Shown here piece by piece: positions 45,275 through 55,785 of a stretch of 64,000 nt of DNA. Location of the stretch: the NCBI GenBank assembly GCA_910576345.1, contig CAJTIT010000002.1:1-64000 (forward strand), in the 5' to 3' direction. Below the pieces are notes generated by a model that was not told where the DNA came from, did not search any database, and saw nothing but the letters and a program-made list of their open reading frames with translations. Position numbers and translations under genes: made by a program. This DNA comes from Erysipelotrichales bacterium. Lineage in GTDB: Bacteria > Bacillota_I > Bacilli_A > Erysipelotrichales > Erysipelotrichaceae. Each line of letters opens with the position of its first letter. Position 1 is the stretch's first letter.

Positions 45275-47428
45275 ATGAAAATAGCTTTGGCAGGTAATCC
45301 CAATTGTGGAAAAACAACGTTGTTTAATGCACTTACGGGAAGTAACCAGCATGTAGGAAACTGGCCAGGTGTAACGGTCGAAAAAAAAGAAGGCAAATTA
45401 AAAGGAAATCATGAAATTACCGTAGTGGATCTACCAGGTATTTATTCTTTATCTCCATATTCCTTGGATGAGCGCGTAGCTAGAAATTATCTGATGCAAA
45501 AGCGTCCTGATTTGATTGTCAATTTGGTAGATGCGTCTAATTTAGAGCGCAACTTGTATTTAACATCACAGCTGACGGAAATGGGAATTCCGGTTGTAAT
45601 CGCTTTGAATATGATGGATGTGGTGCAGGCAAACGGTGCAGTGATTCATATTGATGTGTTATCAAAACAACTCGGATGTCCGCTTGTCGCAATTTCCGCA
45701 TTGAAAAATGAAGGAATCGATCAACTGATTCATCAGATTCAGATGACGTTAACAGAGAAAAAAACATGTGTCGGTAGCTGGAAATATGAAAGTGAAATCG
45801 AATCGGCGCTGATGCAGATTCAAAATCTTTTGAAAGATCAAGTGGCTGAGGAAACACGTTTCTGGTATGCGTTGAAATGTTTGGAACAAGATGAAAGCGT
45901 ATTGTCTTCACTTTCTTTGGATGCGAAGAAAGTGAATGAAATTAATCATATACGAAAAGAATTGGAAAAAACATATGACGATGATGTAGAAAGCATTATG
46001 TCCAATGCTCGTTATGAAATGATCAGTGGATGGATGAAAACCACATATAAAAAAGGGAAACAGAAAATGAGCAGAAGCGATCGCATAGATCGTATTGTGA
46101 CCAATCGATGGCTGGCACTTCCTATCTTTGCGCTTGTTATGATTCTTGTTTATTATGTTTCTGTCACAACGGTGGGAGCTTTTGTGACAGATTGGACGAA
46201 TGATGTTTTATTCGGCGAAATCATTCCACCGGTTATTGAAGATTTTCTGAATACGATTGGCTGTGCAGAATGGATGTCTTCTTTGATTTTGGATGGTATT
46301 GTGGGCGGTGTCGGTGCCGTACTTGGTTTTGTGCCGCAAATGTTGGTGCTGTTCTTGTTTTTGGCTTTGTTGGAAGATATTGGCTATATGTCAAGAATCG
46401 CATTTATTTTGGATCGTGTATTTAGAAAATTCGGATTGAGCGGAAAATCATTCATACCAATGTTGATTGGAACAGGGTGTGGTGTTCCCGGTATTATGGC
46501 AAGCCGCACGATTGAGAATGAATATGATCGCCGTATGACGATTATGACCACGACTTTTATTCCTTGTAGCGCCAAACTGCCAATTATTGCGTTGATTGCC
46601 GGTGCGCTGTTTCAAGGCGCATGGTGGGTAAGCCCGCTATCTTATTTTATTGGTGTATTCGCCATCATTATCTCTGGCATCATTTTGAAAAAAACAAGTT
46701 TGTTTATGGGAGATCCATCGCCATTCATTATGGAACTTCCTCCTTATCATATGCCAAAAGCAGGCAATATTCTTAGAAGCGTGTGGGAGCGTGGATTCAG
46801 TTTTATTCGTAAGGCCGGAACTATTATCCTCTTGTCTGCGATTGTTATTTGGTTCTTATCGCGGTTTGGTATTGTGGATGGGGCATTTGTGATGTTGGAA
46901 GAGGAGGCGTTGTCACAAAGTTTTCTGGCAGTGGTCGGATCTTGGATTGCGCCATTGTTTGCGCCTTTGGGATGGGGATTTTGGGAAGGTGGCGTCGCTG
47001 CCATTACAGGTCTTGTCGCAAAGGAAAATGTGGTCACAACGTTTGGCATTTTGTTTGGGTTTGCGGATGTCGCAGAAGATGGCGCTGAAATCTGGGGCGT
47101 ATTATCTGCGTCATTCACAAGCGCAGCCGCATTCTCATTCCTTGTCTTCAATTTATTGTGCGCACCTTGCTTTGCGGCGATTGGCGCTATAAAAAGAGAG
47201 ATGAATCATACAAAATGGACATTATTTGCGATCACATATCAATGCGTTTTTGCTTATGCAATTTCCTTTATGATTTATCAGTTCTGGATATGCATTGAGA
47301 CAGGCACATTTGGTGTATTTACGATACTGGCAGTTCTTGTATTCCTGTTATTCCTATATGGATTGTTTCGTAAACCAAGCGGTGTTTCTAGGAAAGGAAA
47401 AGTCATATGGCAACCTTCTTCCTGTTGA
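45275..47428 (+). CDS. feoB: Ferrous iron transporter FeoB
   Basis: A 717-aa Fe2+ importer. The N-terminal G domain has G1 'GNPNCGKTT', G3 'DLPG' and G4 'NMMD' near residue 112. A helical insertion follows, then the membrane domain with the two 'gate' regions, each containing a conserved Cys ('GTGCGVPGIM' and 'FIPCSAKLPI'). The SD is AAAGGATGA. The three TTAGC-type palindromes upstream suggest repression by a metal-sensing DtxR/MntR-like regulator. Confidence 0.97.
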   Translation: MKIALAGNPNCGKTTLFNALTGSNQHVGNWPGVTVEKKEGKLKGNHEITVVDLPGIYSLSPYSLDERVARNYLMQKRPDLIVNLVDASNLERNLYLTSQLTEMGIPVVIALNMMDVVQANGAVIHIDVLSKQLGCPLVAISALKNEGIDQLIHQIQMTLTEKKTCVGSWKYESEIESALMQIQNLLKDQVAEETRFWYALKCLEQDESVLSSLSLDAKKVNEINHIRKELEKTYDDDVESIMSNARYEMISGWMKTTYKKGKQKMSRSDRIDRIVTNRWLALPIFALVMILVYYVSVTTVGAFVTDWTNDVLFGEIIPPVIEDFLNTIGCAEWMSSLILDGIVGGVGAVLGFVPQMLVLFLFLALLEDIGYMSRIAFILDRVFRKFGLSGKSFIPMLIGTGCGVPGIMASRTIENEYDRRMTIMTTTFIPCSAKLPIIALIAGALFQGAWWVSPLSYFIGVFAIIISGIILKKTSLFMGDPSPFIMELPPYHMPKAGNILRSVWERGFSFIRKAGTIILLSAIVIWFLSRFGIVDGAFVMLEEEALSQSFLAVVGSWIAPLFAPLGWGFWEGGVAAITGLVAKENVVTTFGILFGFADVAEDGAEIWGVLSASFTSAAAFSFLVFNLLCAPCFAAIGAIKREMNHTKWTLFAITYQCVFAYAISFMIYQFWICIETGTFGVFTILAVLVFLLFLYGLFRKPSGVSRKGKVIWQPSSC

Positions 47429-47568
47429 TCATTCTTATTGGAATTTTGTATCTTGCTATTCATTCGCTTTTGAAACAGAAAAATAGCTGTGGCGGCGCTT
47501 GTACATCATGTCATGCTTGTCACAAAGGCAGTGATCTTTATCAGGCTTATCATCATGATCATTCTTAA
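47407..47568 (+). CDS. FeoB-associated Cys-rich membrane protein
   Basis: A 53-aa protein: one N-terminal TM helix (residues about 3-22), a short basic stretch, then 'SCGGACTSCHACH' with four Cys (28, 32, 35, 38) and a His-rich end. This is the pattern of the small FeoB-associated Cys-rich family, found beside feoB in Firmicutes and possibly involved in iron handling. It overlaps the end of feoB by 22 bp in another frame. Confidence 0.88.
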   Translation: MATFFLLIILIGILYLAIHSLLKQKNSCGGACTSCHACHKGSDLYQAYHHDHS

Positions 47569-47572
47569 ATGT

Positions 47573-47616
47573 AAAGCGGCAGTACGATTGACAGATTGTG
47601 CTGCTGCTTTGCTTTA
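47573..47616 (+). terminator. Terminator of the feo operon
   Basis: AAAGCGGCAG (47573-47582) pairs with CTGCTGCTTT (47601-47610). The T tail is short. Confidence 0.55.
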
Positions 47617-47800
47617 TCTAGAAATCTTCTGAAACGTCTGTAGAAATGAAACACCATTTGCATGAAAGTCGTCGGTTTTATAAAGTCGTCAACATTGATA
47701 AAAATATACAGTAGCTGATGGTCAAAGGTATATAAATGATGTATAATCATATTTATAAAAATCTCAAAGTTGATGAAAATATAAAATGGAGGGATTTCAG

Positions 47801-49051
47801 ATGGAGATTAAAAGAGATCGTTATTTAAACCAATTGATTTCAAAAAGGCACAATTCACTGATCAAAATTATCACCGGATCAAGAAAAACCGGAAAATCAT
47901 ACCTTTTGTTTCATCTATATAAACAGTATTTATTAGAAGACGGTGTGGAATCTTCACATATTATTGAAATTGCATTGGATGATAAAAAAAATAAAGATAA
48001 AAGAGATCCCGATCAATGTATTGACTATGTCTATGATCAAATGAAGGATGAAGATATGTATTATCTTTTTATTGATGAAATACAATTCTTGCAAGAATTT
48101 GAAGATGTAATGAGTACTTTTTTACATATGAAGCATTTAGATGTATATATAACAGGGAGTCAAATGTTTTTATCATCCGATATTATTACAGAATTTATAG
48201 AAAGCGGAGATGAAATACATGTATATCCGCTTAGCTTTTACGAATTTTTTCAATTTCATGATGGCTGCACATGGGATGACGCATATACCGCGTTTTGTTT
48301 ATATGGGGGATTTCCATATGTTTCTTTATTAGAAAAAGACGAAGATAAAGAGATTTACTTGAAACGGTTGTTTTCACAGACATATATGAAAAATGTTTTA
48401 GAAAGAAATAAGATAAAGGATGGCATACAGTTAGAAACTTTGATAGATGTGATAGCTTCATCGATCGGATTGCTAATAAATCCTAGAAGACTATCAAATA
48501 CATTCAAAAGTATAGCGAATTTAAAAATTAGCGAGCCAACGATTAAACAATATCTACAGTATTTAGAAGAGGCATCTTTGGTGGAAAAAGTAATGCGTTA
48601 TGACATAAAAGCAAAAAGATATATCCGTACGCCTTATAAATATTACTTTTCAGATTTGGGCTTAAGAAATGCACGATTGAACTTTTGTCTGAAAGAAGAA
48701 ACGCATATTATGGAAAATATCATTTTTAATGAATTGCGATGTCGCGGATACAGTGTGGATGTTGGCGTTTGTGAATTGCTGGAAAAGAAAGACGAAAGTT
48801 ATACAAGAAAGCAAACAGAAGTGAATTTTGTGGCAAACAGAGACAGTAAACGATATTATATACAGGCAGTTTATGCGCTGCACGCTGAAGCAATAAAAGC
48901 GCAAGAAGAATGCTCTTTGTTTCAAATCGATGATCATTTCAAAAAGATCATTGTAGTAAAGGATAATGTTCCCGTTACAAGAGATAACAACGGTATCACG
49001 ATCATAGGATTAAAAGATTTTTTATTGGATCAAAATAGTCTGGATTTATGA
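47801..49051 (+). CDS. AAA ATPase with DUF4143 domain
   Basis: A 416-aa protein. The N-terminal AAA_14-like ATPase has Walker A 'GSRKTGKS' (near 26) and Walker B 'YYLFIDEIQ' (near 86), with sensor-like 'YITGSQ'. The C-terminal DUF4143 has a winged-helix part and a restriction-nuclease-like fold region ('FSDLGLRNARL', 'TEVNFVANRD'). The family is very common in gut bacteria, often as single accessory genes, and its function is unknown. ATG 47801 with GGAGGG is preferred over ATG 47786. It converges with the leu operon. Confidence 0.85.
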   Translation: MEIKRDRYLNQLISKRHNSLIKIITGSRKTGKSYLLFHLYKQYLLEDGVESSHIIEIALDDKKNKDKRDPDQCIDYVYDQMKDEDMYYLFIDEIQFLQEFEDVMSTFLHMKHLDVYITGSQMFLSSDIITEFIESGDEIHVYPLSFYEFFQFHDGCTWDDAYTAFCLYGGFPYVSLLEKDEDKEIYLKRLFSQTYMKNVLERNKIKDGIQLETLIDVIASSIGLLINPRRLSNTFKSIANLKISEPTIKQYLQYLEEASLVEKVMRYDIKAKRYIRTPYKYYFSDLGLRNARLNFCLKEETHIMENIIFNELRCRGYSVDVGVCELLEKKDESYTRKQTEVNFVANRDSKRYYIQAVYALHAEAIKAQEECSLFQIDDHFKKIIVVKDNVPVTRDNNGITIIGLKDFLLDQNSLDL

Positions 49052-49156
49052 TAAGATTTTTGAAAAAATGATATGTTTGATGTAGAGTTATGGAGCGTTT
49101 GTTTGTTATGTTGATGCGCTATATATGATATAGTTAATGACGTTAATTGAAAACAT

Positions 49157-49183
49157 AAAAAGTTAGGCGATGCCTAACTTTTT
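49157..49183. terminator. Bidirectional terminator between the AAA ATPase gene and the leu operon
   Basis: AAAAGTTAGGC and GCCTAACTTTT flank a 3-nt loop, with A-run on one side and T-run on the other, so it can stop transcription from both directions. Confidence 0.85.
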
Positions 49184-50255
49184 ACTTCATGTTTTTAATG
49201 ATTTGGTCGCCCATTTCTGAACAGCTTAATTGTTTCATGCCTTCTTCCATAATATCGATACAACGATATCCTTGTGACAGCGTTTCATGAACTGCCGATA
49301 CGATCGCATCGCTTTCTTTTGATAAATCAAAGCTGTATTTTAACATCATTGCCGCAGCCAATATGGTGCCGATTGGATTGGCGATGTTTTTGCCGGCGAT
49401 GTCCGGCGCAGAGCCGTGAATGGGTTCATACATGCCAACGCTGCTTTCTCCTAAAGAAGCACTTGGTATCAAGCCAATGGATCCAGTGATCATACTGGCT
49501 TCATCACTTAGAATATCGCCAAACATATTTTCGGTTACGACAACATCGAATTGTGATGGGTCTTTGACAATCTGCATGGCACAATTATCTACCAACATAT
49601 CACTAACTTCCACATCCGGATATTCACTTGCTACTTCATGGACGATTTTACGCCATAATCGGGAAGTATCCAAAACATTCGCCTTGTCCACAGAAATCAC
49701 ACGGGATTTGCGCTTTCTTGCGGTTTCAAATGCGGTGTGTGCAATGCGGCGTATCTCATGTTCACGATACATCATTTGATCGCATGCGACCAGTTCGCCA
49801 TTTTCTTCTATCGTTGTTTTTTCGCCGAAATAAACGCCGCTAATGAGTTCACGTACGACCATGAAGTCAATGCCGCGATCCACGATATCTTTACGCAAAG
49901 GTGAAGTGTGCGCAAGCTGTGGCAAAATCGTTGCCGGACGAAGGTTTGCGTATAATCCCATACCTTTACGAATGCCCAATAATGCTTTCTCTGGGCGGAT
50001 AGAAGGATCGACCTGATCCCACTTTGGTCCTCCCACAGCGCCAAGCAGTACACTGTCGGAGTTGACACAGGCATCTAAAGCTTCTTCTGTTAAAGATGTT
50101 CCATAGGCATCAATGGCACAGCCACCTGCCAGAATTTCTTTGTAGATCCATGTATGATCGTATTGTTCAGCGATCGCATCCAAAACTTTCATGGCTTCTG
50201 TTACGATTTCTGGTCCAATGCCATCTCCTTTGATAATGGTAATATGTTTTTCCAT
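49182..50255 (-). CDS. leuB: 3-isopropylmalate dehydrogenase
   Basis: A 357-aa NAD-dependent enzyme that oxidises and decarboxylates 3-isopropylmalate to 2-ketoisocaproate, the third step of leucine synthesis. It shows 'GDGIGPEI' near residue 9, 'GAVGGPKWD' near 73, and the metal/substrate motif 'NMFGDILSDE' near 240. Its start lies 3 bp after leuD. The order leuA-leuC-leuD-leuB matches many Firmicutes operons. Confidence 0.97.
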   Translation of the reverse strand: MEKHITIIKGDGIGPEIVTEAMKVLDAIAEQYDHTWIYKEILAGGCAIDAYGTSLTEEALDACVNSDSVLLGAVGGPKWDQVDPSIRPEKALLGIRKGMGLYANLRPATILPQLAHTSPLRKDIVDRGIDFMVVRELISGVYFGEKTTIEENGELVACDQMMYREHEIRRIAHTAFETARKRKSRVISVDKANVLDTSRLWRKIVHEVASEYPDVEVSDMLVDNCAMQIVKDPSQFDVVVTENMFGDILSDEASMITGSIGLIPSASLGESSVGMYEPIHGSAPDIAGKNIANPIGTILAAAMMLKYSFDLSKESDAIVSAVHETLSQGYRCIDIMEEGMKQLSCSEMGDQIIKNMK

Positions 50256-50258
50256 ATA

Positions 50259-50750
50259 TTATTTCACTCCTTTGGCGATGCTTTTTAACAATCCGCCTTG
50301 TTCCATCATTTCCTTGATGAAGTCAGGAAATGGTTCTGCCTGATACGTTTCATTTTTGGTGCGATTGTATATCTTGCCTAAATCAAAATCAATTTCTATT
50401 TCATCGTGATCGTCAATACGATTTCCTGCTTCTTCACATTCTAGAATAGGAAGTCCGATATTGATCGCATTGCGATAGAAAATGCGCGCAAAACTTTTGG
50501 CAATGACACAATCAATACCACTGGCTTTGATCGCAATCGGCGCATGTTCTCTGGAAGAACCACACCCGAAATTATCGCCAGCTACCATAATATCACCTTG
50601 TTTTACTTTTGTGTGAAATGTTTCGTCGATATCACACATACAATGACTTGCGAGTTCTTTTTCGTCGCTTGTATTCAAATAGCGTGCAGGAATGATGACA
50701 TCCGTATCGACGTTATCTCCATATTTATGAACGATTCCATGTGCATTCAT
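50259..50750 (-). CDS. leuD: 3-isopropylmalate dehydratase small subunit
   Basis: A 163-aa subunit of isopropylmalate isomerase. It has '[14 protein letters not shown]' near residue 13 and the signature '[11 protein letters not shown]' near 58. The start at 50750 has AAAGGAGG upstream; a longer frame to 50780 is not needed. It works with LeuC to convert 2- to 3-isopropylmalate. Confidence 0.96.
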   Translation of the reverse strand: MNAHGIVHKYGDNVDTDVIIPARYLNTSDEKELASHCMCDIDETFHTKVKQGDIMVAGDNFGCGSSREHAPIAIKASGIDCVIAKSFARIFYRNAINIGLPILECEEAGNRIDDHDEIEIDFDLGKIYNRTKNETYQAEPFPDFIKEMMEQGGLLKSIAKGVK

Positions 50751-50752
50751 GA

Positions 50753-52012
50753 TTACATTCCTCCTTTTCCGGCAATGCATCCGGCGATTGCGCTATACGC
50801 TGCGGTTGCCGGAGATGCCAAATAGATTTCTGATGTGATATGTCCCATACGTCCAACAAAATTACGATTGGTGGTTGCGACACATCGTTCATTCTCTGCA
50901 AGTATGCCCATATATCCGCCTAAACAAGGCCCGCAGGTCGGAGTGGAAACAATACAGCCGGCATCTAGGAAAATATCGATATAGCCAAGTCGTATGCATT
51001 CTTTGTAAATGCTTTGTGTTGCTGGAATAATAATGGTGCGTACATCTTTTGCGACATGTTTTCCTTTTAAAATCTCTGCCGCAATGCGCATATCACTAAT
51101 ACGTCCATTTGTACAAGAACCAATCACAACTTGATCTATAGCGATTTTTTCTTTGATTTCGTCGATTGTTTTTGTGTTTTCCGGTAAATGTGGAAAGGAT
51201 ACGGTTGGTTTGATTTGTGATAGATCCAGTTCCATGATCGTTTCATAGGCATCTTTGTCCGGTGTATAGATTTGATAAGGACGTTTCACACGATCTTTCA
51301 TATAGGCAACGGTAATATCATCGACTTCAAAAATACCATTTTTTGCGCCAGCTTCGATTGCCATATTTGCGATGGTCAAACGATCATCCATGGTAAGAGA
51401 AGAAAGTCCTTCACCACCAAATTCCATGGATTTGTACAATGCGCCGTCAACGCCAATTTTACCAATGATATGCAAAATCACATCTTTTCCACTGACGCCT
51501 TCCTTTAAAGCGTTTTTCAGTTCAAAACGAATGGCAGATGGTACTTTGAACCAACAAGTTCCTTTTGCCATGCCGGCTGCCATATCGCTGCTTCCAACAC
51601 CGGTGGAAAATGCGCCAAGCGCTCCATAGGTACATGTATGTGAATCAGCCCCAATGATGCATTCACCACTGGCAACCAAACCTTTTTCTGGCAACAATGC
51701 ATGTTCAATGCCCATTTCTCCAACATCGTAAAAATGATCAATGTCAAATCCTCTTGCAAAAGTACGGCATGTTTTACATTGTTGAGCTGCCTTAATATCT
51801 TTGTTTGGCGCAAAATGATCCATGACCATCGCAATTTTTGTTTTATCAAATACGGATGCGAAGGCGTGTTTTTCAAATTCTTTGATAGCGACAGGGGATG
51901 TGATATCATTACCCAATACCAAATCTAGTTTTGCGTCAATCAGTTGACCTGCCTTTACTTCATTCAAACCAGCATGTGCAGCCAGTATTTTTTGTGTCAT
52001 TGTCATTCCCAT
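50753..52012 (-). CDS. leuC: 3-isopropylmalate dehydratase large subunit
   Basis: A 419-aa aconitase-family subunit carrying the [4Fe-4S] cluster. The cluster Cys residues are in 'IGSCTNGR' and '[10 protein letters not shown]'. '[13 protein letters not shown]' is also typical. The start is set at ATG 52012, with AAAGGAG about 10 bp away; two further ATG codons follow within four residues. The leuC start lies 5 bp after the leuA stop. Confidence 0.96.
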   Translation of the reverse strand: MGMTMTQKILAAHAGLNEVKAGQLIDAKLDLVLGNDITSPVAIKEFEKHAFASVFDKTKIAMVMDHFAPNKDIKAAQQCKTCRTFARGFDIDHFYDVGEMGIEHALLPEKGLVASGECIIGADSHTCTYGALGAFSTGVGSSDMAAGMAKGTCWFKVPSAIRFELKNALKEGVSGKDVILHIIGKIGVDGALYKSMEFGGEGLSSLTMDDRLTIANMAIEAGAKNGIFEVDDITVAYMKDRVKRPYQIYTPDKDAYETIMELDLSQIKPTVSFPHLPENTKTIDEIKEKIAIDQVVIGSCTNGRISDMRIAAEILKGKHVAKDVRTIIIPATQSIYKECIRLGYIDIFLDAGCIVSTPTCGPCLGGYMGILAENERCVATTNRNFVGRMGHITSEIYLASPATAAYSAIAGCIAGKGGM

Positions 52013-52017
52013 AAGGA

Positions 52018-53694
52018 TTAAACTCCTTTCTCTTTTTGTGTGATGGCGCGATTCAAGGCGCTGCACAAAGCACGTAAGGATGCGGCGATAATATCATCAT
52101 GAATGCCAACACCCCATTGTTCGATTCCCTGACAATCCAAAATCTTTACATATGCGACTGCTTTGGAAGTGGATCCGGAACTTAATGCATGTTCACTGTA
52201 ATCCTGAATTTCAAAGGAACGATCCAAGTTTTTGCGCAATGCATTCGCTGCGGCATCCAAACGACCATTTCCATCACCGCTGATTTCTAGTTCAGATCCA
52301 TTGTATTGAATATGAAGATCGGCATGAAGATGATCGCTGCGTTTGAAGTGATAGTCGATTAAAGCAATCGGACAATCCACGTTCATATATTCTTTTTCAA
52401 ACAAATCATAGATTTCATTTGGTAATAATTCCTTATGCGCATGATCGCTGATCGATTTCATATAATAGCCGACGCTTTCACGCATTTCCGGTGGCAAAAT
52501 GATTCCATAGCTTTCTTCCAATACATAATTGACCCCACCTTTTCCGGATTGAGAATTGATACGAATCACATCTGTTTCATAGATGCGACCAACGTCTTTT
52601 GGATCAATGGGGAGGTATGGTACATCCCAAATATCTTTTTTGTGCTCTTCACGATAATGCATACCTTTTGCGATAGCGTCTTGATGAGAACCACTGAATG
52701 CCGCAAAGACAAGTTTGCCGGCATATGGCTGACGCATTGAAACGCTCATACGTGTATTTTGTTCATAAACTTCAACGACATGCGGCATTTCATGGAAATC
52801 CAGTTTTGGGTCGATACCCATCGCATACAAGTTCATTGCGAGTGTGATGATATCCACATTGCCGGTTCGCTCACCGTTGCCAAACAGCGTACCTTCAATG
52901 CGGTCAGCTCCTGCCAACAATCCCATTTCACTATCCGCAACACCACAGCCACGATCATTGTGTGGATGTAGGGAAACAATAATCGAATCACGACGATTCA
53001 TATGTTTGCACATATATTCGATTTGTGATGCATATACATGAGGCATGGACATTTCCACAGTGACAGGCAAATTGATAATAACTTTTTTATCTGGCGTCGG
53101 TTGCCATACATCAATGACTGCATTGCATACTTCTAGTGCATATTCAACCTCGGTACCGGTAAAACTTTCCGGTGAATACTCAAACATATAATCAGCGCCG
53201 CATTCTTCACTTAGCTGTTTCAACAGTTTTGCGCCATCCACAGCGATTTGTTTGATTTCTTCTTTTGACTTATGGAACACTTGTTCTCTTTGTGCAAGAC
53301 TGGTGGAATTGTAGACATGCACAATCGCATGTTTACAGCCTTTGAGTGCTTCAAACGTCTTGCGGATAATATGATCGCGTGCCTGTGTCAGTACCTGTAC
53401 GGTAACATCGTCAGGAATCAGATCTTCTTCAATCAGTTTTCTTAAAAATGCGTATTCTGTTTCGCTTGCGGCAGGGAATCCAACTTCAATTTCTTTGAAT
53501 CCGATTTCCACCAATAATTGAAAGAAGCGAACTTTTTCTTCTAAGCTCATGGGAACAATCAAACTTTGATTTCCATCACGCAAATCAACGCTGCACCATA
53601 ACGGCGCTTTTTCCACATATTCTTTTTTCGTCCATTCCAGACATTCTTCCGGAGGCATAAAATAGCCTCTGCGATACTTTTGGTAACCTTCCAT
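52018..53694 (-). CDS. leuA: 2-isopropylmalate synthase
   Basis: A 558-aa enzyme that condenses acetyl-CoA with 2-ketoisovalerate, the committed step to leucine. The metal site is visible in 'DLRDGNQS' and 'HPHNDRG', and 'NGERTGN' follows. The length and N-terminus ('[14 protein letters not shown]') match the long LeuA type 2 (Mycobacterium/yeast-like) form with a C-terminal regulatory domain that binds leucine. ATG 53694 is preferred to 53700, since GGAGGAGG abuts the latter. It is controlled by the T-box upstream. Confidence 0.95.
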   Translation of the reverse strand: MEGYQKYRRGYFMPPEECLEWTKKEYVEKAPLWCSVDLRDGNQSLIVPMSLEEKVRFFQLLVEIGFKEIEVGFPAASETEYAFLRKLIEEDLIPDDVTVQVLTQARDHIIRKTFEALKGCKHAIVHVYNSTSLAQREQVFHKSKEEIKQIAVDGAKLLKQLSEECGADYMFEYSPESFTGTEVEYALEVCNAVIDVWQPTPDKKVIINLPVTVEMSMPHVYASQIEYMCKHMNRRDSIIVSLHPHNDRGCGVADSEMGLLAGADRIEGTLFGNGERTGNVDIITLAMNLYAMGIDPKLDFHEMPHVVEVYEQNTRMSVSMRQPYAGKLVFAAFSGSHQDAIAKGMHYREEHKKDIWDVPYLPIDPKDVGRIYETDVIRINSQSGKGGVNYVLEESYGIILPPEMRESVGYYMKSISDHAHKELLPNEIYDLFEKEYMNVDCPIALIDYHFKRSDHLHADLHIQYNGSELEISGDGNGRLDAAANALRKNLDRSFEIQDYSEHALSSGSTSKAVAYVKILDCQGIEQWGVGIHDDIIAASLRALCSALNRAITQKEKGV

Positions 53695-53700
53695 ATTCAT

Positions 53701-53981
53701 CCTCCTCCAATGAAATAAAAAAAGCTTTCCTCTCCTAAGAGACGAAAGCTGAACTTATCACTCACGCGGTACCACTCTTTTTGACAAAATGTCCACTCAT
53801 TTCATGAAATATCATGAACCGTTTGATAACGAAAGCGGTGTTCCGATATGGACTACTATATTGTTTCGCCCATACAACTAGCAAAGGAGTAGATAGTATG
53901 ACTGCACTGTTTCTCACCAACCAACAGATCTCTGAAGTTCGTCAAGTACTATCCTGTTTTGCATCCAGCGTTTTTATGATT
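53701..53981 (-). promoter_or_regulatory. Leucine T-box riboswitch
   Basis: On the minus strand the leader shows a stem I with the conserved 'GGTTGGTGAGAAACAG' loop region, paired base GATAGTA/TACTATC, and the T-box AGAGTGGTACCGCG (complement of 53765-53778). The terminator AGCTTTCG...GAAAGCT with a run of T lies at 53717-53750. Near the end of stem I, 'ATCTACTCC' contains overlapping Leu codons CUA and CUC; I could not fix the specifier exactly. Uncharged tRNA-Leu should turn on leuACDB. Confidence 0.92.
53717..53750 (-). terminator. T-box-controlled terminator
   Basis: The minus strand forms an AGCTTTC/GAAAGCT stem around a TCTCTTAGGAGAG-like inner stem, followed by seven T. Confidence 0.85.
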
Positions 53982-53987
53982 GTTAAT

Positions 53988-54016
53988 AGAATACAGGTAT
54001 TTTACAAAAAAGTCAA
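53988..54016 (-). promoter_or_regulatory. leuACDB promoter
   Basis: On the minus strand, TTGACT (54011-54016), 17-bp spacer, TATTCT (53988-53993). Confidence 0.8.
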
Positions 54017-54386
54017 CAGATATGCGATAAAAAACTGTTTTCGTAAATTGAAAAGTTACTTTTTACAGCCGACAAGAAAATGCCATGTCAATTCACATAG
54101 CTTTTCATTTCGTCCATTGTACAATAATTATCATAAGTGCCCTCGTCATGAGATGTTGGATATTCATCCCATATCGATTTCCTGTTACTAGCTAACTTTT
54201 TATGATTGTATAGGGCAGTCTTGTCCTTATACCTCATTTATTGTTTCAAAGTTTACTTGTATATCATGAATACAAGAAGTGCTTTTTATAGGAAAAGGCT
54301 GTTTTATATTGTTTCATTTGAATAATTCCATTCATTTATGTCTAAAATGTAGAGGATATTCATAAGATAAGGATGAGGTTGATATA
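54017..54386. other. Intergenic region between the leu promoter and dacF
   Basis: About 370 bp upstream of both divergent genes. No gene, palindrome or known regulatory RNA was recognised apart from the dacF SD (AAGGATGAGG). Confidence 0.4.
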
Positions 54387-55568
54387 ATGAAAAAGTTGAT
54401 TTGTGTATTACTCGCATGCATGACACTGATTCCGGCATTTTCTTTCCCCATTCAAGCAGAAGAAACCAATGCGCAAGAAAATAGCACAATGGATTTGGCA
54501 ACCAATGCAAAAGCAGCATATTTAATGGAATATACAAGCGGAAAGGTCATTTTTGCTAAAAATGAACATGCGAAACTTTATCCCGCATCCATGACCAAAA
54601 TGATGGGACTGTTGTTAATCTATGAAGAACTCCATAAAGATAAACTAAAATGGGACGATATGGTCTCTACAAGTGAGCACGCTGCTAGTATGGGAGGCTC
54701 TCAAGTATTTTTGGAAGTCAATGAGACAATGAGCGTCAAAGATATGATCAAAAGCATCTGTATTGCGTCCGCCAATGATGCTATGGTTGTTATGGCCGAA
54801 AAAATCGGTGGAACGCATGAAGGATTTGTGAAAAAAATGAATGAGAAGGCAAAGGAATTGGGATGCAAAAACACACATTTTGTGAATGCGACCGGACTTC
54901 ATGACCCTGAACATTATACAAGTGCTTATGACATGGGACTTATTGCGCAGGCCTTGATTAAAGAAGGTGGAGATGAATTGTTGGAAATTACCAGTACGTA
55001 TGATGCGTATATTCGAGAAACAAGCGAGAATAAATTCTGGCTGGTCAATACCAATAAACTGTTGAAACAATATCCCGGAGTGGATGGTTTAAAGACTGGA
55101 TTTACGCAAGAAGCTATGTCTTGTATTACCGTGACAGCGAAGAAGAATGATTTGCGCTTGATCGCGGTGGTCATGGGGGAACCGAGTTCTAAACAACGCA
55201 ATGCGGAAATCAAAACGATGCTGGACTATGGCTTTTCTCAGTTTGAACAAGGACTATTGATTCCGGCCAATACAGTTGTAGAAACAAAAACGATGGACAA
55301 TACAAAACCCAATCAGATCGAGTTGATCACAAGCAATGACTTGACTTACGTATATGAAAAAGGCACTCAACCAAAAGAAAAATCAAGAACGGTGGAAATC
55401 AGTAAAAAAGATCTGCCTTATAAACCAGGTGAAGTGATTGGGCATATAACTGTAGAAATGGATGATGGCTTTATCATCGAAGGTGATTTAAGTGTCAAAC
55501 AGGAAATACATGCGCTTGATTATCTGGACATTTTTATGAAAAGTATGAAAGACTTCTTCGTCTCATAA
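54387..55568 (+). CDS. dacF: D-alanyl-D-alanine carboxypeptidase (DacF/PBP5 type)
   Basis: A 393-aa penicillin-binding protein that trims the terminal D-Ala from peptidoglycan stems. The signal peptide (1-24) ends 'PIQAEE'. Active-site motifs: S68-M-T-K71, S128-A-N130 and 'LKTG' near residue 231. A PBP5 C-terminal beta domain and a short amphipathic tail follow. As in Bacillus, dacF lies directly upstream of spoIIAA, but a strong terminator separates them here. A role in sporulation is likely by context only. Confidence 0.92.
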   Translation: MKKLICVLLACMTLIPAFSFPIQAEETNAQENSTMDLATNAKAAYLMEYTSGKVIFAKNEHAKLYPASMTKMMGLLLIYEELHKDKLKWDDMVSTSEHAASMGGSQVFLEVNETMSVKDMIKSICIASANDAMVVMAEKIGGTHEGFVKKMNEKAKELGCKNTHFVNATGLHDPEHYTSAYDMGLIAQALIKEGGDELLEITSTYDAYIRETSENKFWLVNTNKLLKQYPGVDGLKTGFTQEAMSCITVTAKKNDLRLIAVVMGEPSSKQRNAEIKTMLDYGFSQFEQGLLIPANTVVETKTMDNTKPNQIELITSNDLTYVYEKGTQPKEKSRTVEISKKDLPYKPGEVIGHITVEMDDGFIIEGDLSVKQEIHALDYLDIFMKSMKDFFVS

Positions 55569-55664
55569 CGCATCTGACAAAATCCTACAGTAAGTAATGA
55601 TTTCATTTTCCAAACATAAGATTACCAATAATTGAAAGCTGTTGTAAGTATCAGTAAAAAGATC

Positions 55665-55710
55665 GACAGAAAATCATTTCCTAAACGATTTGATTTTCTG
55701 TCTTTTTTTT
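55665..55710 (+). terminator. dacF terminator
   Basis: GACAGAAAATCA (55665-55676) pairs perfectly with TGATTTTCTGTC (55691-55702), followed by eight T. Confidence 0.9.
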
Positions 55711-55716
55711 ATATGC

Positions 55717-55725
55717 TTTGTCGAA
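55717..55725 (+). promoter_or_regulatory. Spo0A box (0A box) before spoIIAA
   Basis: TTTGTCGAA contains the full core TGTCGAA of the Spo0A-binding site. It is 61 bp before the spoIIAA start, as expected for direct control of the spoIIA operon by Spo0A~P. I could not assign a sigma-H or sigma-A promoter beside it with confidence. Confidence 0.65.
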
Positions 55726-55785
55726 ATCTTCAAGGTTGTCTTCTTAAAATGCTAAGATGATGACAGTGGAAAGGAATGGTATGAA

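Noticed and set aside
53814-54191. 125-codon open frame on the plus strand upstream of dacF
   Set aside because: It is the antisense of the leu T-box leader and promoter; its codons follow conserved RNA elements.
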